Source: Exobacillus caeni (GTDB taxonomy: Bacteria; Bacillota; Bacilli; Bacillales; Guptibacillaceae). Taken from it: DNA of 64,000 nucleotides. Where the stretch lies: assembly GCF_005747095.1 (NCBI RefSeq), contig NZ_SWLG01000005.1:124001-188000 (forward strand), given 5' to 3'. Made by a program: the position numbers and the translations under genes. The notes under the pieces are model-generated. The model saw only the letters and a list, made by a program, of their open reading frames with translations. It was not told the DNA's origin and searched no databases. Position 1 is the stretch's first letter. Each line of letters begins with the position of its first letter. Below, one piece after another: positions 57,512 to 64,000 of the stretch.

Positions 57512-57664
57512 TTGAAGGAATTTGTAAATCAGTGCGAGATTTGCCAAAAAAATATTTATTGCGAAAATGGCTTCCTGAATGGGATCGTGTTACAGGGGGG
57601 AAAAGTTTTATGTTTTAGTTGTGCAGAGAAAAGGAATAGTAAAAATAAGGAAAAGGATGCTTGA
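57512..57664 (+). CDS. 50-aa cysteine-rich (zinc-finger-like) microprotein upstream of fnr
   Basis: TTG 57512 follows a GGGGGG tract. The product has C8-E-I-C11, C17 and C34-F-S-C37 with a lysine-rich tail, a spacing that suits a small treble-clef or ribbon zinc site, or a redox-active cluster. Not recognised. It ends 57 bases before fnr, with a probable fnr promoter between. Location suggests a role tied to the anaerobic switch, but this is inference. Confidence 0.65.
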   Translation: MKEFVNQCEICQKNIYCENGFLNGIVLQGGKVLCFSCAEKRNSKNKEKDA

Positions 57665-57666
57665 CG

Positions 57667-57695
57667 TTGTTTATTCGTCCATATACTGGTAGAAT
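57667..57695 (+). promoter_or_regulatory. Candidate SigA promoter of fnr
   Basis: TTGTTT - 17 bases - TAGAAT directly upstream of the fnr ribosome site. No Fnr or ResD box was identified with confidence. Confidence 0.5.
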
Positions 57696-57721
57696 AATAT
57701 CCAACACAATGGAGTGTGGTG

Positions 57722-58426
57722 ATGATAATGGGGAATAAATGGCATTTTGATTCCTCAGAGGATTTTAAAAACTGGTTATTATCCTTTGCAACCGAAGAGC
57801 ATATACACAATGATAACCCCGTATTTCTAGATGGAATGGAAGCGGAAAAACTATATATTATAAAATCAGGTAAAGTAAAAGTTAATAAAATAACGCCTGA
57901 TGGCAAAGAGCTGACCCTTCAAATCGCAACCCCAGGAGATATTATTGGGGAACTTGCGCTTTTTTCAGGTAATATTACTTACTCTTCTAGTGCGTGGGTA
58001 ATTGAGGACTGTACAGTAGGAGTCGTGAAGCAGGAGGCAGTAGAAACCCAGCTTGTCCAGGACGGAAAGATGGCTACTTCTTTTATGAAATTCATGGGTG
58101 AGCATTTTCGTAAAACCCAATCAAAGTTTCGAGATCTTTTATTGCATGGGAAAAAAGGAGCGCTTTACTCCACCTTGATTCGCATGTCTAATTCTTATGG
58201 CGTTCCGAGAGAAAATGGCGATGTTTTTATCAATCTTCCTTTAACAAATCAGGAACTCGGAAATTTTTGCGGAATCGCCAGGGAAAGTGTTAACAGGATG
58301 CTAAGCGAATTGAAGAAGATCAATGTTATAAGCATGAAGGATGGATTTATAACGATTCATAACCTGCAATTTTTAAAAGAAACAATCGATTGTGATGACT
58401 GTCCGATTGCAATATGCAGAATATGA
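57722..58426 (+). CDS. fnr: Anaerobic regulator Fnr (Fe-S, Bacillus type)
   Basis: 234-aa Crp/Fnr-family activator of anaerobic genes. An N-terminal cyclic-nucleotide-like beta roll is followed by the dimer helix with KFRDLLLHGKKGALYSTL, where the Asp serves as fourth cluster ligand in B. subtilis Fnr. The helix-turn-helix NQELGNFCGIARESVNRML carries the E..SR-type recognition helix. The C-terminal cluster ligands have the Bacillus spacing C-x2-C-x4-C (CDDCPIAIC), unlike E. coli FNR. I use ATG 57722, since GGAG lies ~9 bases upstream. Confidence 0.95.
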   Translation: MIMGNKWHFDSSEDFKNWLLSFATEEHIHNDNPVFLDGMEAEKLYIIKSGKVKVNKITPDGKELTLQIATPGDIIGELALFSGNITYSSSAWVIEDCTVGVVKQEAVETQLVQDGKMATSFMKFMGEHFRKTQSKFRDLLLHGKKGALYSTLIRMSNSYGVPRENGDVFINLPLTNQELGNFCGIARESVNRMLSELKKINVISMKDGFITIHNLQFLKETIDCDDCPIAICRI

Positions 58427-58427
58427 G

Positions 58428-58520
58428 GCAGGCACAAAAATATTTTAGCCAAAGAAAAATCCGAACTATCATTCAAAATTCTTTAATCAGAATTAGAATG
58501 GGTTCGGATTTTTCTTTTAG
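58428..58520. repeat. Dispersed ~95-bp palindromic repeat, copy 2
   Basis: Same unit as 21632-21727: a GGCAGGCACAAAAATATTTTA head, then AAAATCCGAAC...GTTCGGATTTTT hairpin arms. It begins 2 bases after the fnr stop, between convergent genes, and probably ends both transcripts. Confidence 0.8.
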
Positions 58521-58561
58521 ACTGTTATCGTAAGCTTCATTGTTCATTAATATTGACTGAA

Positions 58562-59101
58562 TCATTCGTTTTTAGATCGGGTTCTTTTTAAAAAAAGCGT
58601 GTTCCATTTTTCTTTTTGTTCATTTGAAAAGTTTTTATCAATGAGCGGCAAAAACACTTTTCTTTCTTTGTAAAGATATTCCCTTAAACTTTCGATGAAT
58701 ACCCATGATTTCTCAATAAACAGGTTTAGGAACAACGATTCCTTTCCAATTGCAGAGTCCACTATGTTTCCTTCAAGCAAAAGGGTGTCTGATGACTGTA
58801 AAATAGACCGTTGATCGCTGATTAAAACTTCGACCATTTTCTTCAGACCTTCCTGTTCAACGAATCGCAGCCCACTTTCTTCTTTTACGTTGTGGACAAG
58901 CAAGTCTCTTTGCAAAGCGGTTAATTCGAGTAAGACTGTAGACATACTTTCCCAGTTCCGTTTCTCGGCGTAATGTAACGACCGCATAAAAGCGCACAAT
59001 TTAATCCGGAGCTTCTTTAATGAATCGTAATAAGATGACAGATTTTCAAAAGGCCGATGATCATCCATACAATCAAAACAGTAATCTTGTTCGGTTAGCA
59101 T
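58562..59101 (-). CDS. Helical, possibly hemerythrin-like protein downstream of ywiC
   Basis: 179 aa, almost entirely helical. It begins with CFDCMDDH, followed by helices with LCAFMRSLHYAEKRNW, LLVHNVKEESGLRFVEQ (an HxxxEE-like site) and ESLREYLYKERKVFLPLID. The arrangement resembles a diverged hemerythrin HHE four-helix bundle, which binds a di-iron site. Not all ligands are clear, so this is tentative. It lies 11 bases after ywiC and shares its Fnr-controlled promoter, fitting an O2- or NO-related role. Confidence 0.6.
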   Translation of the reverse strand: MLTEQDYCFDCMDDHRPFENLSSYYDSLKKLRIKLCAFMRSLHYAEKRNWESMSTVLLELTALQRDLLVHNVKEESGLRFVEQEGLKKMVEVLISDQRSILQSSDTLLLEGNIVDSAIGKESLFLNLFIEKSWVFIESLREYLYKERKVFLPLIDKNFSNEQKEKWNTLFLKRTRSKNE

Positions 59102-59112
59102 TTTTATCTACC

Positions 59113-59841
59113 TCATATAAAACGTATTAGTACCGTCATAAAAATTAAAAAGTAAGCAGAGTTAGTAAATTCTACAACCGCTATATGCTTTGGCTTTAGC
59201 GGCTTTCCATAAAAAATAATCGCTCTTGCCATACTTGGAAGATATGCCAGTGAAAGAGGAAGAAATCCTGCACCGGCTATTCCTACCGGAAGAGCAGAAT
59301 GGTATCCCCAGGAGTACAATTTGAATTTTGGATTTTTCTTTTCCCTGATCATCGTTTTTACAAAAAACACACTACCCATAAAGAATAAGACGGAGGATAT
59401 CCAGATCAAAACTGCTTTTTCATCCCATTGCTGGGTACCCACAAAATAGCTTGCAGGGCCACCAAGGCATAGACCGGCTATAGCGCTTATATCATTTAAA
59501 AAAGCACGTTCATTGTTTTGCCTTGCATAAAACATATTAACAATAAGTAACGGAAGTAAAAAAAGAGATAACAACAATAACTTTACATATAAAAACAATG
59601 GCAAGCTTACAAATAAAATGGCGAGACTCATATAAATGCCAATCCACTTTAAATATTGTTCCCTGCTACGTTTCTTTTTTAAATACATCATAATAGGATA
59701 GGATGCTAGATAAAGAAACAGCCAGCCTAAAAACAATGGAATATGGATCCACTTTGGTCCACCCGCGATCATGCCTATTAAATATGGCAATCCGAGCATC
59801 ACCCATGCACCATGTTGCTTTGGGAGAAGAAGTCTTTTCAC
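59113..59841 (-). CDS. ywiC: YwiC-family membrane protein
   Basis: 242-aa protein with about eight hydrophobic segments. The opening KRLLLPKQHGAWVMLGLPYLIGM is the YwiC family hallmark. In B. subtilis ywiC lies in the narK-fnr-nar region. Function unknown. GTG 59841 is chosen over 59883: a GGGTGAT site precedes it, and the Fnr-dependent promoter predicts transcription starting near 59868, downstream of the longer start. It leads an operon with the helical protein gene. Confidence 0.87.
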   Translation of the reverse strand: MKRLLLPKQHGAWVMLGLPYLIGMIAGGPKWIHIPLFLGWLFLYLASYPIMMYLKKKRSREQYLKWIGIYMSLAILFVSLPLFLYVKLLLLSLFLLPLLIVNMFYARQNNERAFLNDISAIAGLCLGGPASYFVGTQQWDEKAVLIWISSVLFFMGSVFFVKTMIREKKNPKFKLYSWGYHSALPVGIAGAGFLPLSLAYLPSMARAIIFYGKPLKPKHIAVVEFTNSAYFLIFMTVLIRFI

Positions 59842-59874
59842 TATTATCACCCACTCTTTTATGATTCTGACATG

Positions 59875-59917
59875 ATTGTACACCAGGTAATTTCATTTGG
59901 TTGTGACTTTTCTCACA
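59875..59917 (-). promoter_or_regulatory. Fnr-dependent promoter of the ywiC operon
   Basis: A perfect palindromic box TGTGA-CTTTTC-TCACA at 59902-59917. On the minus strand TACAAT at 59880-59875 is the -10, giving a start near 59868 and a box centre at -41.5. Confidence 0.88.
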
Positions 59918-59954
59918 TGAAACAAAAAAGAGTAATGTTGTGCTTCTGACAATG

Positions 59955-61064
59955 TCATGTAACGAGCTGTTGTTTTTTATAATGTTTTGGGATATAAGTG
60001 CAGTATGGTTCACTTTCCATATAATCACCGGTCACTGCGTATGCTCTTGCACGAGACCCTCCGCAAATATTCCTGAACTCACAAACCCCGCATTTCCCTT
60101 TATATGCATCCGGATTGCGAAGTTCTTTAAATACAGGATGGTTTCTGTAAATCTCAGCAAGCGGGGTTTTTCGGATATTTCCGCATTTAATCGGCAAAAA
60201 TCCGCTTGGATACACTTCTCCGATATGTGAGATAAACACAAATCCGTTGCCATCCCGTATGCCTGATGGAGCACGCCCAAGGGCTGCTGAATGATCAGGA
60301 ATTCTGCCTGTCAGCGGATTAGCAACCCTTTTCTGATTGCGTTTCTCTTTCTTCGATTGCTGTAAAATGACCCTTCTATAGTGATGAGCTTCAGTAGTTT
60401 TAATATCAAAAGGAGCCCTTTTGCTAATATCATAGAGCCAGTGCAACACTTCCTCATGCTGCTCTGGTGAAATAATATCGGTCTCCTTTCCTCTTCCTGT
60501 AGGAACGAGGAAAAAGACACTCCACAAAACAGCATTTAGCTTTTCAACAAGTACCGCCATTTCATCAAGATGATCCAGGTTATAATTTGATACGGTTGTG
60601 TTAATCTGGATCGGGATTTCCAGTTCATTCAAATAATTGATCGCATTCATAGTGAGATCGAACGAACCACTCGTTCCCCGGAAATGATCGTGTATTTTAG
60701 CGTTGGGACCATCAAGGCTGAAAGCCCAGCGTGATAGTCCGATCTCTTTTGCCTTTTGAATCGCTTCTTTTGTGACTAAAGGAGTGGCGCTTGGTGTCAT
60801 AGAAACACGCACTCCCTTTTTTATTGCATATTCCGCAATCTCATATAAGTCTGGCCGCATCAATGGATCTCCGCCAGTAAAAACGAACAGCGGGTTATCC
60901 ATTTCATATATCTGATCGATCAACTGTTTTCCCTCTTCTGTCGAAAGCTCAAGCGGGTGACGGTGATGTTGTGCTTCTGCTCGGCAATGCAAACATTTTA
61001 ATTCACAGGCTCTTGTGACCTCCCATATTACAATAAATGGATTTTCATTATAATCTCTGATCAT
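59955..61064 (-). CDS. Radical SAM/SPASM protein, nitrate-respiration neighbourhood
   Basis: 369-aa radical SAM enzyme. The [4Fe-4S]-SAM motif is C-x3-C-x2-C in TRACELKCLHCRAE (residues ~14-27), with FTGGDPLMRPDL as the GGE-equivalent motif. A C-terminal SPASM-like set of cysteines binds auxiliary clusters (IKCGNI, CGVCEFRNICGG, EPYC). Overall it resembles the NirJ/AhbC/AhbD and peptide-maturase group, which modify heme precursors or peptides. Product unknown. GGAGGGAACC precedes the ATG, and an Fnr box controls it. Confidence 0.88.
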   Translation of the reverse strand: MIRDYNENPFIVIWEVTRACELKCLHCRAEAQHHRHPLELSTEEGKQLIDQIYEMDNPLFVFTGGDPLMRPDLYEIAEYAIKKGVRVSMTPSATPLVTKEAIQKAKEIGLSRWAFSLDGPNAKIHDHFRGTSGSFDLTMNAINYLNELEIPIQINTTVSNYNLDHLDEMAVLVEKLNAVLWSVFFLVPTGRGKETDIISPEQHEEVLHWLYDISKRAPFDIKTTEAHHYRRVILQQSKKEKRNQKRVANPLTGRIPDHSAALGRAPSGIRDGNGFVFISHIGEVYPSGFLPIKCGNIRKTPLAEIYRNHPVFKELRNPDAYKGKCGVCEFRNICGGSRARAYAVTGDYMESEPYCTYIPKHYKKQQLVT

Positions 61065-61089
61065 TGCTGGTTCCCTCCTTCACATAGAA

Positions 61090-61132
61090 AGTGTAGCTTA
61101 AATGAGCTTTTCTTTAAGTGAGGGTTGTCACA
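61090..61132 (-). promoter_or_regulatory. Fnr-dependent promoter of the radical SAM gene
   Basis: Box AGTGA-GGGTTG-TCACA at 61117-61132, nine of ten consensus positions. TACACT on the minus strand at 61095-61090 is the -10, with a start near 61083 and centre at -41.5. Confidence 0.75.
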
Positions 61133-61162
61133 CTTTCAAAATTAGATTTAAGCAGCAAAGTG

Positions 61163-61205
61163 TGTAACATTTGTCACAATATTTCTATAGCTTTTCCGAT
61201 AGAAT
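61163..61205 (+). promoter_or_regulatory. Fnr-dependent promoter of the second Crp/Fnr gene
   Basis: Box TGTAA-CATTTG-TCACA at 61163-61178, nine of ten positions. TAGAAT at 61200-61205 is the -10. The predicted start at ~61212 puts the box centre at -41.5. It is divergent from the radical SAM promoter, with the two boxes 46 bases apart. Confidence 0.75.
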
Positions 61206-61266
61206 AATAGTAGGAATGAAAAAATGTTCAATATAAAATTTATGGTTAAAGTTAGGAGTGGGAACT

Positions 61267-61968
61267 ATGCCAGAATACTCCCTTAACACACACTTAAAAA
61301 AGATCCCTTTATTCAAAGAACTTACAGAGGATGAAATCGATAAGATAACACATATTGCCCTTACCAGAAAATACCGGCAGCGAATGCTTGTTTTTATGCA
61401 GGGTGATCCGCTTGACCGGGTATTCTTCATCATTTCAGGCAAAGTAAAAATTTATAAAACCGATTCGACCGGTAAAGAACAAATTGTCTCTATTCTTCAA
61501 GACGGGGAAATGTTTCCGCATGCGGGATTTTTTCGAAAAGGAGACTACCCGGCACATGCTGAAGTTGTAGAGCCATCCACAATGATAGTGATACCGGTAG
61601 CAGACTTTGAAAAAATTCTACTAGAAAACCCGGAGGTATGTATGAAACTCTTTAGAGTGATGGGAGAAAAGATTATCGATCTCCAGCATCGACTCGAAGA
61701 GCAAATTATGCAAAACACCTATGAACAAATACTTTCTTTGCTCTTACGATTGTGCAAGCTGTACGGTAGTACTTCTGAGAAGGGTGTCACGGTCCTCAAT
61801 ACCCATTTTACAAATAAAGAACTTGCTAACATGATCGGAACATCACGTGAAACTGTCAGCCGAACGCTCACTCAGTTAAAAAAGAAAAAACTGGTGAACA
61901 TCTCAGAGAAAGGCTTTATTGAGGTTATGGAAGAGGATATAAAAGAAGAATTAATGTACGAACTGTGA
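61267..61968 (+). CDS. Second Crp/Fnr-family regulator (no cluster cysteines)
   Basis: 233-aa regulator. A cNMP-binding-like beta roll (residues ~15-115) is followed by a dimer helix (~120-150) and a winged helix-turn-helix, NKELANMIGTSRETVSRTLTQLKK. It lacks the C-terminal CxxCxxxxC of Fnr and has only isolated cysteines, so it senses something else; heme-, NO- or redox-sensing relatives exist. ATG 61267 has AGGAG upstream; GTG 61258 overlaps that site. Its own promoter carries an Fnr box, suggesting a cascade below Fnr. Confidence 0.9.
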   Translation: MPEYSLNTHLKKIPLFKELTEDEIDKITHIALTRKYRQRMLVFMQGDPLDRVFFIISGKVKIYKTDSTGKEQIVSILQDGEMFPHAGFFRKGDYPAHAEVVEPSTMIVIPVADFEKILLENPEVCMKLFRVMGEKIIDLQHRLEEQIMQNTYEQILSLLLRLCKLYGSTSEKGVTVLNTHFTNKELANMIGTSRETVSRTLTQLKKKKLVNISEKGFIEVMEEDIKEELMYEL

Positions 61969-62000
61969 CGCGCGGATCACTTCCCCCTGTCTATCGCCGG

Positions 62001-62043
62001 TGTGACATTCAGCACATTCCCATAACTGCATTCCTGTTAAACT
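62001..62043 (+). promoter_or_regulatory. Fnr-dependent promoter of the 182-aa gene
   Basis: Box TGTGA-CATTCA-GCACA at 62001-62016, nine of ten positions. TAAACT at 62038-62043 is a weak -10. The start near 62050 gives a box centre at -41.5. Confidence 0.7.
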
Positions 62044-62076
62044 GTTACTGAAAAAGATTTTAACAGGAGGTTTCTT

Positions 62077-62625
62077 ATGCTTAAAGCTCACTTTTATATA
62101 AAAGACAAGTCTCACATTCACTATTTTTTGAGAAAAATAGGCATGTACCAATTAAACAACGAAAAGTTCCGACTTCAGGATGAGGACAGGATGACGTTAA
62201 TGGAAGCAGATGTCAACCTGCCAGAATATAAAGTAACGTTTTCTTTTTCAGGAAGTTTTGATATGGAATCTTATGAAAAAGTGCATACTATTTTAAAAGA
62301 ATTGCAGGCGGAAACTGGTGCAGAGATCGATGATTCTGAAGCATTGCTCGGTTATCTAAGCAACGGCGAAAAGGCATGCATTCTTACTAACTGGGACAAA
62401 TGGACTGTGTTCTTAAACGAAGCCAGGCACAATTCGATGAAGGGCCAGAAGGTTAAGGTTTATAACGGCAATGAACTGTTCCATGAAGGCATTCTCGTAG
62501 ATTATGAGAGGGAAGGCAATTCAAGTGATTCTTTTATAGTTAAAAGCTGCACCTTAATCACCGTTTTTGGAGAAAAAAAGTTTAACGGCCAGGAATTAAA
62601 GATCGAAGCGACTGGTGAGTTTTAA
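62077..62625 (+). CDS. Unknown 182-aa protein, predicted Fnr-regulated
   Basis: Not recognised. The first ~70 residues are beta-rich (MLKAHFYIKDKSHIHYFLRKIG, VTFSFSGSFDMESYEKVH), the middle has the helix VHTILKELQAETGAEIDDSEALLGYL, and the C-terminal ~60 residues form a small beta domain (QKVKVYNGNELFHEGILVDYE...). No signal peptide, membrane helix or cysteine cluster is evident. ACAGGAGG precedes the ATG. It is monocistronic and controlled by the Fnr-type promoter just upstream, so it belongs to the anaerobic programme. Confidence 0.8.
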   Translation: MLKAHFYIKDKSHIHYFLRKIGMYQLNNEKFRLQDEDRMTLMEADVNLPEYKVTFSFSGSFDMESYEKVHTILKELQAETGAEIDDSEALLGYLSNGEKACILTNWDKWTVFLNEARHNSMKGQKVKVYNGNELFHEGILVDYEREGNSSDSFIVKSCTLITVFGEKKFNGQELKIEATGEF

Positions 62626-62712
62626 AAAGTTATTCATAGCACATAGCAATTCGTTCTTTTCTTTTTCAATCATAAACTCTTTCTCTTCAACAAAGATATC
62701 TCTCCTAGACGC

Positions 62713-62746
62713 AAAAAAGCCGCTAATCAGTTATGATTATCGGCTT
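62713..62746 (-). terminator. Terminator of the Rieske operon
   Basis: On the minus strand AGCCGATAATC / GATTAGCGGCT (one mismatch) is followed by TTTTTT. The stop codon of the 69-aa gene lies inside the stem. Confidence 0.8.
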
Positions 62747-62936
62747 TCTTATATTCTGCTTTTCTCCACATCAAGTATGCTACAAAACATATAATGGAAG
62801 ATATAACACCCACAATGGTATAAACAAACACTTCTTCATGTTCCCGTCCAAAGTACGCTTCAACAGTGTGATGCAGGGCAACAACGTTTACTATTAATGT
62901 TAAAAAGATTACAGCCCAATACACGGTTTTACCCAT
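62727..62936 (-). CDS. 69-aa two-helix membrane protein, third gene of the Rieske operon
   Basis: Two hydrophobic helices (VYWAVIFLTLIVNVVALHHTVEAYF and TIVGVISSIICFVAYLMW) with a charged loop between and a lysine-rich tail. The first helix carries a His-His pair (VALHH), which could contact heme or quinone, but that is speculative. Its start overlaps the Rieske stop by 8 bases, so the two are coupled. It may anchor or connect the redox module to the membrane. Confidence 0.8.
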   Translation of the reverse strand: MGKTVYWAVIFLTLIVNVVALHHTVEAYFGREHEEVFVYTIVGVISSIICFVAYLMWRKAEYKKADNHN

Positions 62937-63459
62937 GGCGAACTTTCCTTCCTACTGCGTAAACGACTCCATTTCGGATTTCTGTTTTGATTAAAGGCAG
63001 TTCACGCTGTGGCGGTCCTGCAGTCGGGTGTCCGTTTTCCACACTAAAGTATCCTTTATGGCACGGGCATAATAGAACATTTTCTTCTTTTTCATAGAAA
63101 ACCGGGCATTGTAAGTGGGTACATTTATTGTTATAGGCTTTGATTTCGCCTTCTTCAGTATGAATAAGAAGTGCTGTATCCGCTTCAGTTGGATAGGCAA
63201 AGTTATACGATGATCCTTTTGGCACCTTATCCAGTGATACGATTTTAAACGCTTCTTCTTCTTCATCAGACTCCAGCATCGCCTTTACAGAAAAAGGGAG
63301 TGTAGCAAGGCCAAGTGCAACAGAGGCACCTACAGCTGACTTCAGGAAAGCTCTCCGGTTATACTTAACATCGTCATCCCGATTAAGATTATCGACAAGG
63401 TTGATCATATCATCGTTTGAATCTTTTTGATTTCTTTTATACTTCTTTTTATCAGTCAT
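62929..63459 (-). CDS. Tat-exported Rieske [2Fe-2S] protein
   Basis: 176 aa. A charged N terminus (~30 residues) is followed by a twin-arginine motif NRRAFLK and hydrophobic stretch (SAVGASVALGLATLPFSV), so it is folded in the cytoplasm and exported or anchored outside. The Rieske ligands are CTHLQC and CPCHKG, including the extra cysteine pair that forms the disulfide of high-potential Rieske proteins. The usual GS after CPCH is KG here. Flanked by a multi-cluster ferredoxin gene 15 bases upstream. Confidence 0.92.
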   Translation of the reverse strand: MTDKKKYKRNQKDSNDDMINLVDNLNRDDDVKYNRRAFLKSAVGASVALGLATLPFSVKAMLESDEEEEAFKIVSLDKVPKGSSYNFAYPTEADTALLIHTEEGEIKAYNNKCTHLQCPVFYEKEENVLLCPCHKGYFSVENGHPTAGPPQRELPLIKTEIRNGVVYAVGRKVRHG

Positions 63460-63473
63460 AGCTAAACACCTTC

Positions 63474-64000
63474 TTAATCAGAGTAAACACCAAAGAATTC
63501 CGGGACATACTGCCATTTGTCATGCTCAGCAGGTTTCTTGCCTTCAATTAAGTTCATTTGCGTTCTTTTTCTTCTTAGTTCCTGCATCTCATCAAAATCG
63601 ATAAACCGGATAGCTTCACTCGGACAAACAGAAGCACACATCGGAGCAATATCGTGTTTTGAACGGTCATAACACATATCGCATTTGTACATTTTATTTT
63701 CTTCAAAATCAAATTTCGGAATACCAAACGGGCAACCGAATGTACAGTTTCTGCATCCGATGCATTTTTCTTCCATCGCAGATAATACTACCCCTTCTTC
63801 CGTAATTTGAATCGCATTCGCAGGGCATACTCTTGCACAGGCAGGATCCTTACATTGCATACATAGCATAGGATACGTTTGTCTGCTCTCCATAAAATCG
63901 ACATATTCGACATAGTTTCTTTCTTTTGCATCATGGCCGCCGCATTCCCGGCATGCCGCTAAACAAGCGCGGCAGCCGATACAGCGTTCAAATTCAAGAT
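63474..64000 (-). CDS. Multi-[4Fe-4S] electron-transfer subunit (NrfC/DmsB type), 5' end beyond window
   Basis: Iron-sulfur subunit of the kind that carries electrons to or from molybdenum-bisMGD enzymes. The frame is open to the right edge, so the start lies outside. Visible cysteine groups in order are CIGCRACLAACREC, CMQCKDPACARVCP, CIGCRNCTFGCPFG, and CDMC...CASVCP, enough for four [4Fe-4S] clusters in pseudo-twofold order. It is followed by the Rieske and the 69-aa genes. The catalytic partner is expected upstream, beyond 64000. Confidence 0.9.
   Translation of the reverse strand, partial: LEFERCIGCRACLAACRECGGHDAKERNYVEYVDFMESRQTYPMLCMQCKDPACARVCPANAIQITEEGVVLSAMEEKCIGCRNCTFGCPFGIPKFDFEENKMYKCDMCYDRSKHDIAPMCASVCPSEAIRFIDFDEMQELRRKRTQMNLIEGKKPAEHDKWQYVPEFFGVYSD

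Overview
The window is chromosomal DNA from a low-GC, endospore-forming member of the Bacillaceae. The evidence is a CotY/CotZ-type coat protein, CotO, ComZ, Med, MecA, Spx/SpxH, a tRNA-Trp T-box and Bacillus-type ribosome binding sites. Gene order follows the Bacillus subtilis yjz/fab/opp/yjb region, read in reverse. I cannot name the species from sequence alone.

Layout, left to right. (1) 1-980: the 3' part of a tyrosine-recombinase integrase, three direct TTGACGACA repeats, and a 3' fragment of a tRNA-Val(GAC)-like gene followed by a terminator. This looks like the right end of an integrated element lying mostly outside the window. (2) 1.1-7.7 kb: an SLC13/TrkA-C permease with ATP sulfurylase (sat), a PgpA-like protein, the yjcH-yjcG-yjcF row and a YetF-type membrane protein. 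(3) 7.7-15.2 kb: coat genes, fabI, a zinc-ribbon microprotein, an unusual amidase-SPOR-glucosaminidase wall hydrolase, the antiporter yjbQ and mgtE. (4) 15.5-34.2 kb: prpE, yjbO, nadF, relQ, yjbL, yjbK, yjbI, spxH, pepF, coiA, cls, mecA, yjbE, spx, yjbC. Here Spx and two adaptors that feed ATP-dependent proteolysis (SpxH for Spx, MecA for ComK) sit within 9 kb. An RND efflux pair lies between spx and yjbC. (5) 34.3-48.4 kb: a predicted glycoside hydrolase, an HD protein, the oppABCDF operon with a hairpin after oppA, a T-box-controlled trpS, yjbA, and fabH-fabF behind a FapR-like operator. (6) 48.5-55.8 kb: a YppG-like protein, comZ, a DinB-like protein, med, two enzyme-like proteins lacking the expected catalytic residue, TspO, yjzD, yjzC and uppP. 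(7) 55.9-64.0 kb: an anaerobic-respiration island with narK, a 50-aa cysteine protein, fnr, ywiC with a helical hemerythrin-like gene, a radical SAM/SPASM enzyme, a second Crp/Fnr regulator, an unknown 182-aa protein, and a small-membrane-protein/Tat-Rieske/multi-cluster ferredoxin operon running off the right edge.

The strongest pattern beyond ordinary annotation is in region 7. Five promoters (narK, ywiC, the radical SAM gene, the second Crp/Fnr gene and the 182-aa gene) each carry a TGTGA-N6-TCACA-like box whose centre falls 41.5 bp from the start site predicted by a well-placed -10 hexamer. This ties several uncharacterised genes to one oxygen-sensing Fnr regulon. The Rieske/ferredoxin operon next door is a candidate electron-input module for an oxidoreductase whose catalytic gene would lie just beyond the window.

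Two families of dispersed intergenic repeats occur: a ~95-bp palindrome in two copies, and a 'CTCCGGGCAGTT' element in three copies of different length. No CRISPR array, rRNA, complete tRNA or intact insertion sequence was seen.
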